Assembly: GCA_008360975.2 (NCBI GenBank)
Contig: VLJF02000047.1
Span: 1,926,169 to 1,990,168, forward strand
Reading direction: 5' to 3'
DNA from: Lichenostomus cassidix
Taxonomy: Eukaryota > Chordata > Aves > Passeriformes > Meliphagidae
DNA length: 64,000 nt
Both the position numbers and the translations under genes were made by a program. This document shows, one piece after another, positions 36,997 through 46,363 of this stretch (positions are counted from its first letter, which is position 1; the number at the start of each line of letters is the position of its first letter). The notes beneath the pieces are model-generated. The model was not told the origin of the DNA and made no database searches. It saw nothing but the letters and a program-made list of their open reading frames with translations.

Positions 36997-38068
36997 AATA
37001 TCCCAAATAAACTTAAATTAACAACATAAAAAAAATTTATTCCTAACTCAATAAACCCATAATACCTCAAACCATCAAAACAAAAATACCACCTATAAAT
37101 AAACACAAAACCAAAAAATAAATCTAACCATAAACTACATCTCTCAAATTATCCATAACTATAAAACATATACTACCATCAAACAAACCAAACAAATAAA
37201 ACCCCTATAATATAATAAAAAAGAATCAAAATATAAATATAAAAAAACCTAACTAATTAATTACATCACACTACCTCAAACCCACCATAACAAACACTAT
37301 ATACTCACAATAATAAAAACCACCACTAAATAACTAAAAACCTACCCTATACCTCATACCACTACTCATAACACCATCCTAGGCCTTAAAAACCAAATCC
37401 TATAAAAACATAATACCCCTAAAAAAATTAAATCAAATAACAAAACTCATTTTAAAAATAACCTCATAAACAACTAAACTAAAAACCATAACATTAAATA
37501 AATATACCACATTCCCTATCATACACCAACCACTAACAAAATAATACAATATAATAAACTATTAAAAACCACCCTAAAAACATTAAATAAAAAAACTTAT
37601 AAAAATTAAAAACAACATTTAACAAAAACCACCTAATTAATCAATACCCGAGGCTCCATCAACCAAACAAATCCTACCCAATCTAAACTTCTACATACAA
37701 TAAATAAAAATAAAATCCCAACAATACATACCAAAAACTTGTTAAAAAAACTATCTAAATTAATTCTACCTCACATAAAAACAAACCCATCCATAAAATT
37801 ATCTTTACCCAAAAACCAAAATATACTTAATAAATAATACAAAAAAATAAAAAACACAATATATCCCTCAAAAAAATTTAATTTTAAATAAAAACCACAT
37901 ATAAAATTAAAATAACAACATACCACCATTCACCATTCATAACATTATTTATACATAATTTTATATATATATGTGTATATATATATATATTTAAAATTAA
38001 AAAATATTAAAATAAACCTTAAACCAACACTATAAAATAAAAAAATAAAATATCTCAAATTAATAATA

Positions 38069-38166
38069 TAATAATCCTTTATCCCCTATCATTGACTTAT
38101 ATACCCCAAAAAAAAAGATATAAAAATATATAATCCTATCTCTTTAACTACACCCAGCCACAAAAA
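38069..38166 (+). mobile_element. Edited 3' LTR, start only
   Basis: The first 98 bp of the 3' LTR, collinear with 32,274 onward. About a dozen differences from the 5' LTR are nearly all G to A, including the terminal TG changed to TA. The G in CAGCC (followed by C) is kept. The rest of the LTR is lost in the gap. Confidence 0.88.
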
Positions 38167-38666
38167 NNNNNNNNNNNNNNNNNNNNNNNNNNNNNNNNNN
38201 NNNNNNNNNNNNNNNNNNNNNNNNNNNNNNNNNNNNNNNNNNNNNNNNNNNNNNNNNNNNNNNNNNNNNNNNNNNNNNNNNNNNNNNNNNNNNNNNNNNN
38301 NNNNNNNNNNNNNNNNNNNNNNNNNNNNNNNNNNNNNNNNNNNNNNNNNNNNNNNNNNNNNNNNNNNNNNNNNNNNNNNNNNNNNNNNNNNNNNNNNNNN
38401 NNNNNNNNNNNNNNNNNNNNNNNNNNNNNNNNNNNNNNNNNNNNNNNNNNNNNNNNNNNNNNNNNNNNNNNNNNNNNNNNNNNNNNNNNNNNNNNNNNNN
38501 NNNNNNNNNNNNNNNNNNNNNNNNNNNNNNNNNNNNNNNNNNNNNNNNNNNNNNNNNNNNNNNNNNNNNNNNNNNNNNNNNNNNNNNNNNNNNNNNNNNN
38601 NNNNNNNNNNNNNNNNNNNNNNNNNNNNNNNNNNNNNNNNNNNNNNNNNNNNNNNNNNNNNNNNNN
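38167..38666. other. Assembly gap of 500 N at the mirror centre
   Basis: Exactly 500 N. The contigs on either side end within about 10 bp of the same point in the same LTR, in opposite orientation. Confidence 1.
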
Positions 38667-38753
38667 TGGGTGTAGTTAAAGAGATAGGATTATATATTTT
38701 TATATTTTTTTTTTTGGGTATATAAGTTAATGATAGGGGATAAAGGATTATTA
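38667..38753 (-). mobile_element. Edited 3' LTR fragment, right copy
   Basis: Reverse complement of 38,069-38,156. It has lost G at two sites where the left copy still has one (ATTGAC and AGATAT), so the copies have diverged slightly since editing. Confidence 0.85.
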
Positions 38754-41700
38754 TATTATTAATTTAAGATATATATATATACACACATATATATATAATT
38801 ATGTATAAATAATGTTATGAATGGTGAATGGTGGTATGTTGTTATTTTAATTTTATATGTGGTTTTTATTTAAAATTAAATTTTTTTGAGGGATATATTG
38901 TGGTTTTTTATTTTTTTGTATTATTTATTACGTATATTTTGGTTTTTGGGTAAAGATAATTTTATGGATGGGTTTGTTTTTATGTGAGGTAGAATTAATT
39001 TAGATAGTTTTTTTTAACAAGTTTTTGGTATGTATTGTTGGGATTTTATTTTTATTTATTGTATGTAGAAGTTTAGATTGGGTAGGATTTGTTTGGTTGA
39101 TGGAGCCTCGGGTATTGATTAATTAGGTGGTTTTTGTTAAATGTTTTTAATTTTTGTAAGTTTTTTTATTTAATGTTTTTAGGGTGGTTTTTAATAGTTT
39201 ACTATATTGTTTTATTTTGTTAGTAGTTGGTGTATGATAGGGAATGTGGTATATTTATTTAATGTTATGGTTTTTAGTTTAGTTGTTTATGAGGTTATTT
39301 TTAAAATGAGTTTTGTTATTTGATTTAATTTTTTTAGGGGTATTATGTTTTTATAGGATTTGGTTTTTAAGGCCTAGGATGGTGTTATGAGTAGTGGTAT
39401 GAGGTATAGGGTAGGTTTTTAGTTATTTAGTGGTGGTTTTTATTATTGTGAGTATATAGTGTTTGTTATGGTGGGTTTGAGGTAGTGTGATGTAATTAAT
39501 TAGTTAGGTTTTTTTATATTTATATTTTGATTATTTTTTATTATATTATAGGGGTTTTATTTGTTTGGTTTGTTTGATGGTAGTATATGTTTTATAGTTA
39601 TGGATAATTTGAGAGATGTAGTTTATGGTTAGATTTATTTTTTGGTTTTGTGTTTATTTATAGGTGGTATTTTTGTTTTGATGGTTTGAGGTATTATGGG
39701 TTTATTGAGTTAGGAATAAATTTTTTTTATGTTGTTAATTTAAGTTTATTTGGGATATTGGTGGATTTTTATAGGTAGTTTTTTTGTTTGGTTAGCGATG
39801 TTTTTTTATTTTTTAGTTGTTTAAATTGGGGTTTTTTATGTTGTTAATTAGGTTTTTTTTATTTTTTTTAGTTAATTTTATAGAGTATTGGTTATTATTT
39901 ATGAATTAGTATAAAGGTAGAGTTTTGGTTATTTTTTTTAGTAATGTTTAGGGTTAATTGAATGGTTTTGAGTTTAGTGAATTGGCTTGATTTACTTTTT
40001 TTTTTTAGTTTTTGTAATTTGTTGTGTGGGGTTTTATACAGTTGTTTTTTATTTTTGTTTTGTTTTTATAAGATGATAGGAATTATTAGTGAAAAGAGTG
40101 TAGTGTGTTTTATTTGTTGGTAGTTGGTTGTATGGTGGGGTTTTTTTTTGCATGGGTTATTTGTTTTAGTTTTTTTTTTTTAGTTAGATTAAAATTTTTA
40201 TTTTTAGGTTAATTTGTAATTATTTTTAAAATTTTAGGGTGATTTAGATTTTTTTATACGGGTGCGCTGTGTGATAAGGGTAATTTATTTGCTTTATGTG
40301 CTATTGGTGGTATGATGAGTAGAGGGAATTTTTGTTTTAAATATTTATTTTAGTATTGGTAGTTGAGGTGTTAGGAGTTGTGTTTTTGTGTTAAATTATT
40401 TTTGAGGTAGTTTGGATTTTTTTATATGTTGTTAGGATTTTTTTTTTGTTGGGGTGTAGTTGGTTTTAGATTTTTTGTAATTTTGGTTTTAAAATTTTAG
40501 TGGTTGGTTTTGGGTTTTATTAGGTATTTTTTGTTAAAGGTTTTAGGATAGGTTATGGTTTTTAGTTGTAGAGTAAAGTACATTTTTTACTTTTGGTTTT
40601 GTTTTGATTGGGTTAAGGGTTATTGTATGAGTAATTTTTTGTTTGATTTGAGTGAAGGTTTGTTGTTTAGGGTTTTAGTGGAAATTATTTTTTTATGGGT
40701 AATTAGGTAGAGAGGATTTATAATTTGGCTGTACTCAGGGATGTGTATTTTTTAAAAGTTTATAGTTTTTAGGAAAGTTTGTGGGGTTTTTTTGTTGGTT
40801 GGGGGGATATTGTGATGATTTTATTGATAATTTTAGTAGGAATTTGATGTTTATTTTGTTATTTTATTTTTAGGAATTGGATTTTTTTGGTAGGTTTTTT
40901 GATTTTGTTTTTTTTATAGTGAAATTGGTTTTTAGGAGAATTTGGATTTTTTTTTTTTTTTGGTGTTTTTTTATATAATGATGTTATTAATGTATTGTAA
41001 ATGTTTTGGAGTTTTATTTTTTTTTTAATGTAGTTTGGATTAGTTTATGATAAATGGTGGGATTGTGTTTTTATTTTTGGGGTAATTTGTTTTAGGTGTA
41101 TTGTATGTTTTTTTTAGGTGAAAGTAAATTGAGGTTTGTATTTTGTTGTTAGAGGAATGGAGAAAAATGTATTTGTAATGTTAATAGTAGTATATTATTT
41201 TGTTGCTTTGGATTTTAGTTTATATTGGAGTTTTAGTATGTTTGGTATAGTAGTATTTAGAGGTGGAGTTATTTTATTTAAGGTATGATAGTTTATAGTT
41301 AATTTTTTTTTTTTTTTAGATTTTTGTATAGGTTAGATGGGGTTGTTAAAGGAAGAATGGGTTTTGTTGATTATTTTTTGGTTTTTTAGTTTATGGATTA
41401 GTTTGTGAATGGGAATTACGGTATTACGAGTTGTTTGGTATTGTTGGCAGTGTGTAATTGAGGTTGTAATTGGTATTTGTTGTTTTTTTTTTTTAGGAGT
41501 TTTATTGTAGATGGGTTTTTTGATAGTTTAGGTAAGGTGTTTAATTGTTTTATGTTTTTTGTTTTTACAGTAGTTATTTTAAATGTTTATTTGAGTTTTT
41601 TTGGGTTTTTGAAATATTTATTTTGGCGGAAGTTTATATTTAAAATATATGGAGTTTTTGGGTTAGTTATAATGGAATGGTTTTTTTATTTTTTTTTAGT

Positions 41701-43828
41701 TAGGTTTATTTTAGTTTTTATGAGGGTTAAGTTTTGTGATTTTTTTGTAATGTTGGAAATAGAAATAGGTTTTGTTTTTATATGTTGTGATGGTATTATT
41801 GTGTATTGTGTATTAGTGTTAATTAAAGTTTTGTATTTTTGTGGTTTTGATGTGTTAGGTTATTGAATTTATACTGTTTAAAAAATTTGGGTTTTTTTGG
41901 TTTTTATTTGGTTAGAGGTAGGGTTTTTTTAATTATGGTGGGTATTTGTGTTAGAGGTTTTTTTAAGGGAATTAGATATATTGAGTTATTTTTTTTTTGG
42001 TGGAGTTTTTTTTTTGAGTTTTTTTTTTTTTTTAATTTACGTATTTGTTGTGTTAGGATAGCAGTGGGTTGTTTATTTTATTTGTTTATGTTTTTTTTAT
42101 TGTTATATAGGAAATATTATAATTTATGTTGAGGGATATATTTAGTTTTTATAGCTGAGGAGTGTTTGCGTGGGGTAGTAGAATTTTTGGTTTGTATTGT
42201 TGAGATTTGGAGAAGGTTGTTTTAAATTTTTTTATTGAGTTTTTTATGATTTATTTTATTTTATTTTTTAGTTTTTGTAGATTTGTTTTTATAGTTGAGA
42301 TTTTTGTATTTATTGGGTTATGTATGATATTTGTATATGTTTGGAGTTTTTTTGTTATATTATGTATAGTTTTATGTTTGTTATTTTGTTTTATAATGGT
42401 TAAAGTAGAAGTATATTTTGATGGTTTAAGTTTTAGGAGTTTTTGTTATATTATAGGTGTATATTTTATTTTATTTGGGTTTATAATTGGATTTGGGTTT
42501 GTTATGTTTTTTGAGAAGATAATTTTTATTATTGTTATTTTTTTTAAGCGTTGAATTTTTTGTTTTATAGTTTTTTATTGAGTTTGTTGTGAATAGAGAT
42601 TGTTGGGATGTAGGTATTTTTTTTTGTAGTTTTGATAGTTCATTTTTAGAGGTTGTTGTAGTTAGGTTTATTTTGTATAGTTTGGTTGATATTTGGGTTA
42701 CGTGATATAGTTTTTAAATGTTTTGTTTTAGTAGGATTTAGAAGTGTAATATTGTTTGTAGTATTTTAAAGATGGATTAATTAATTAATTGTAGATTTAT
42801 TATTTTGTTGGATATAATTTTTTTTAGGTAGTGAAGGTTTTTTATATTTATGGATTTAATAATGATTTTTGATTTAGTTGTTGGTTTTGAGGGTCCCTCC
42901 CTATTGTTATTTGGGTGATTAGTTTTAAATTGGGTTTTTTTGTTTTTTGTAATAGGAGTAATTGTTATTGGTTTAGGTTTTTTTATTTTTTGTTTTATAA
43001 TATTTGATAGTGTATGATAAGTATATGTTAGGGTTTAATATATTGTATTGTAGTTGTTTTTGTATTTTTTTTTAGATATTTTTTTACTTTAGTTGGTTTT
43101 GGGATTTGTTTGGGGGAAATTTTTAGTTTATTGGATTAGAGAATTTTTTTAAAGTTTTATTTATGTTTTTTTATATTTTATATTATTTAATTTTTTTTAT
43201 ATTTGGATTAGGTGTTTGTTTTTGTTTAGTTTTTTTTTTTTTAGTTTTTATTTTGGTAAAATTGAATATTATATACATGGAAATTTTTAGGTAAAGTATT
43301 TGTATAATTAAGTTAATGGTTTTTTTAACATTTAGGAAAAATTGAATATTTTTAAAAGTTGATATACTAGATTTAAAGGGAAAGAGATGGGTGAGGAGTT
43401 AGGAAGTTTCACTCTCTACTTTTTTAACAGGTTGGGTAATATTATTAATAAAACTCTAAAACAGGTTACTAAAACTAGAGGAGGAAATTAACAGAGCATG
43501 TACATCTTTAACTGTTTTTCATATTTTTTTACAGATTGTTAGTATTACACACATTACTATAACAAGTTGGAGTTGTGTCTCTGATTGGTGGAAATTATAC
43601 ATTAGGGACAGGATTGTTTTTACTTGTTGGTAGGGAAATAAATTTATGTGCTAAACAGTATTATATTAAATAATTTTTTATCAAACAGCATAGTGATTAT
43701 TGATGGTTGTAATTTAATATCAAGCGTTTAAAACTAGAATGTAATTATTAGGGTTTTTTTTTTCTTTTTTTAATTTTATAAAAGGTGTAGAACAAGTAAT
43801 TAAGGCCCCGTAAATTGGGCGCCAAATA
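38754..43828 (-). pseudogene. Hypermutated retroviral internal region, right copy
   Basis: The + strand shown here is the antisense strand and is almost free of C up to about 43,370. The reverse-transcriptase landmarks are at 41,085-40,983, with the same Asp to Asn changes. The primer binding site is at 43,814-43,824 and the unedited leader spans about 43,370-43,813. The hydrophobic ORFs on the + strand (41,477-42,554) result from T-rich antisense sequence and are not genes. Confidence 0.88.
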
Positions 43829-44400
43829 TGTCGCGGGTTAATGATAAGATTTTCTTTTTTTTGAGAGTGAAGGGTTTTGACACTTTTTTTTTTACTTTTA
43901 ACAGAATTTTTTAGATGGAAGTGAAGAAAAAATTATTTATTTAATAAAATTACGCAGAGTGCCTTATAAGGCACAGGGGAAGGGGAAAAAACAAGGTGAA
44001 AGGCAGTTATTTAACTTGATTAAAAAGTCTTTTTTTCAGACGCAGTTTTTCTCTTTTTCGCCCCCCACCCGGGGCCGGGCGGAGCTTTCTGGAGAGCTCT
44101 GCTGTTTTTTGGCTTTTTTGGGTCTCCGGGTGGTAAAGCAGATCGAAGAGAAGGGGTCCAAACGAGGAAAAAGAAGAAGAATGGAAAAAACGGGAATAGA
44201 GCTCACTCTGACCTTTGTCCAGCACGCAGTTTCTGCCGGGCGACGAATCCTCCCCCGGAGCAAGGCTTGGAGAAAATGTTTTCAAAACAACTCGCGTTTT
44301 TTTCTGCGGCTGGGTGCAGTTAAAGAGATAGGACTACACATTTTTACACTTTTTTTTTTTTTTGGCATATAAGCCAACGATAGGGGATAAAGGATTATCA
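43829..44400 (-). mobile_element. 5' LTR, right copy
   Basis: Mirror of 32,274-32,845 with no net length difference and only scattered substitutions. It is unedited, as in the left arm. Confidence 0.85.
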
Positions 44401-44840
44401 TGCTGGACGGCACCCCATTTTCGGAGCGGTCCGTGGGGAGTGGTGTCCCGCGGGGCCCCGAGCCGGCGGCGCCGCTCTCCCTCCCCGGGCTGGGGGCCGC
44501 CGGGTCAGCCCCCCACCGCCCCCGCCCCTACCTGTGTCGCCCCCGCCCCTACCTGTGTCGCCGCCGCCGCCGCCATACGCTGCGTGCCGAGGGCCCCTTT
44601 TAAGGAACCGGAAGAGGCGGGGGGGGGGCCATATAGTCGACCGCGGCGGTGCCCGCCCCGGCACACGCGGATCCCGCCAGCCCCCCGCGCCGTCCACAGC
44701 ACCGCACGCTTCAGCAGAAGCCCGCAAAGCCCGGAAAATGCTGCGGTGGCACCCTCGGACTCCGCATTTTGTTCAGGCGGCACAGAGGACGCATATTGCC
44801 TCAGAGAAGACCCCGCGGCCGCCCTTTTTGAACTCGGCAA
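44401..44840. promoter_or_regulatory. GC-rich CpG-dense segment, right copy
   Basis: Mirror of 31,850-32,273. A unit containing ACCTGTGTCGC with a flanking C-rich run is present twice here and once on the left. Confidence 0.6.
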
Positions 44841-45349
44841 CACTGCGCATGTGCGAACGATGCCGACGCCATTTTGGTAGTCCAATGCACTGCGCATGTG
44901 CGAACGATGCCGACGCCATTTTGGCACTCTACTGCACCGCGCATGTGCAAATGATGCCGACGCCATTTTGGTAGTTCACTACACTGCGCATGTGCGAACG
45001 ATGCCGACGCCATTTTGGTAGTTTACTGCACTGCGCATGTGCGAACGATGCCGACGCCATTTTGTTAGTTTACTGCACTGCGCATGTGCGAATGATGCCG
45101 ACGCCATTTTGGTAGTTCACTGCACTGCGCATGTGCGAATGATGCCGACGCCATTTTTGTAGTTTACTGCACTGCGCATGTGCGAATGATGCCGACGCCA
45201 TTTTGTTAGTTCACTGCACTGCGCATGTGCGAATGATGCCGACGCCATTTTGGTAGTTCACTGCACTGCGCATGTGCGAATGATGCCGACGCCATTTTGG
45301 TAGTTCACTGCACTGCGCATGTGCGAACGATGCCGACGCCATTTTGTAG
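44841..45349 (-). repeat. 47-bp YY1/NRF1-like array, right copy, eleven units
   Basis: Eleven units against nine in the left arm. Two units near the LTR side are more diverged (TTGGCACTCTACTGCACCGC near 44,920). Each keeps GCGCATGTGC and GACGCCATTTT words. Confidence 0.85.
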
Positions 45350-45955
45350 TCCAGTGCACTGCGCATGTGCAAAATAGGGGCGCCGCCATATTAATGGACG
45401 CGCCTATGCTTTTCCGGCCGCCGCCATCTTTTGTACGGAACAAATCAGGACCCCGCGCTATAGGTGACTACTTTATGCGCCTGATCGAAATTAAAAACTC
45501 GTATTTCGCGCTTTTGGGACATTTATGCACTCAGCAAACAGCTGCAGGGGCGTCCTCTATACTGTCCGCGTCGCCCACGGGCGGCGGCAACCGCGCGAGC
45601 GGTGGGAAAAAACCGGAATTTGCCGATCGCTTTCGAGACAAAATGGCGGCCCCGCCGAACCGCAGCGCACACACCCGCCCCCAAAGACCACTCCGCACCT
45701 GTCCGCAGCGCCGGGGAAGCCCGCCAAGCAGCCGAATCGCCGTTTTCGGGGTCAGGACTTCGCGGCCGCCATTTTGGTAGTCCAGTGCACCGCGCATGTG
45801 CGAAACGGGCGCCGCCATATTAATGGGCGCGCCTGTGCTTTTCCGGCCGCCGCCATCTTTTGTACGGAACAAATCGGGACCCCGCGCTACGGGTGAGTAC
45901 TTTAAGCGCCTGATCAAAATTTAAAACCTGGATTTCGAGCTTTTGGGACATTTCT
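45350..45955 (-). promoter_or_regulatory. Duplicated CpG-rich promoter-like segments, right copy
   Basis: Mirror of 30,833-31,433, with the two related segments, the intervening CpG-rich core and the same exact YY1 consensus sites (GCCGCCATCTT, GCCGCCATATT, GCCGCCATTTT). Confidence 0.55.
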
Positions 45956-46267
45956 TCATTTGCAAAGCAGGGTCCTGGGAATTACAATTGCTCTGTTACA
46001 TCATAGTAAATGTGCACACTCAGCTAGAAGTAGGCACTGGGAATTGTCTTCTGTGACTTCATTCAGGAAACTGCTGCTTCTTTCTCTCTTTCATGCATAG
46101 GCACAGTTTCCCACAGAATATTTACCACTGGCCTTTTGCTTTCATCCCCCTTCTATTTTATTTCCATTTCATTCCCTAAATTCCTTACATCCTGATACTT
46201 TTCTTACTGACTGGAAGATGACAATCATAAATGGACAACAAATTTAAAAGACTGCAATTGCCAGTGC

Positions 46268-46363
46268 TCAGGAAGGACTTGTGAAGTGCTGCTTCTCCAT
46301 CTTGGTCACCATGTCACAGAATCCAGCCAGAAGATGCTGGTCTGGCGCTGTACAAACTTCCAG
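46268..46363 (-). CDS. Candidate terminal exon, right copy
   Basis: Mirror of 30,419-30,516, with the frame still open to TGA, one missense difference, and the poly-A signal at 46,157-46,162 kept. The same low certainty applies. Confidence 0.2.
   Translation of the reverse strand: MEVCTAPDQHLLAGFCDMVTKMEKQHFTSPS

Larger units (their letters stand above)
33300..38068 (+). pseudogene. G-to-A hypermutated retroviral internal region
   Basis: Across about 4.8 kb the sense strand has almost no G; only a few dozen remain. The reverse-transcriptase landmarks at 35,581-35,684 show that gag-pro-pol once lay on the + strand. Stops are present throughout every sense frame because Trp and many Gly codons have become stops or Lys/Arg-type codons. 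The whole LTR-to-LTR interior is 5.2 kb, short for a complete gag-pro-pol-env genome, so env is probably missing or deleted. The element is dead. The same edits are present in the right-arm copy, so editing preceded the duplication or allelic split. Confidence 0.88.
20040..38166 (+). repeat. Left arm of an ~18-kb inverted repeat
   Basis: This segment is repeated in reverse complement at 38,667-56,745. Corresponding coordinates sum to about 76,787 near the satellite, 76,674 in the 5' LTR and 76,823 beside the gap; the drift comes from indels. Identity is about 99% by eye, with single-base changes, tandem-repeat length differences and an 82-bp indel. The arm ends at the central gap. It may be a true palindrome or a second haplotype joined in inverted orientation. 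Confidence 0.95.

Noticed and set aside
33300..38068. Fungal repeat-induced point mutation
   Set aside because: That process alters C on both strands of a duplicated segment, giving both C-to-T and G-to-A on one strand. Here only G-to-A is seen on the sense strand, and C is plentiful.
41477..42554. Hydrophobic Phe/Leu/Val-rich ORFs resembling mitochondrial membrane proteins (mirrored at 34,158-35,197 minus)
   Set aside because: They are antisense to the edited provirus. Loss of C on that strand makes T-rich codons and removes few stops, so membrane-like ORFs arise by composition alone. The sense strand carries reverse-transcriptase landmarks.
33300..43370. Bisulfite-converted or otherwise chemically treated sequence, or contamination by an AT-rich organism
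   Set aside because: Residual Gs are not restricted to CpG, the boundary is inside one element with matching LTRs, and the edits agree between the two arms.
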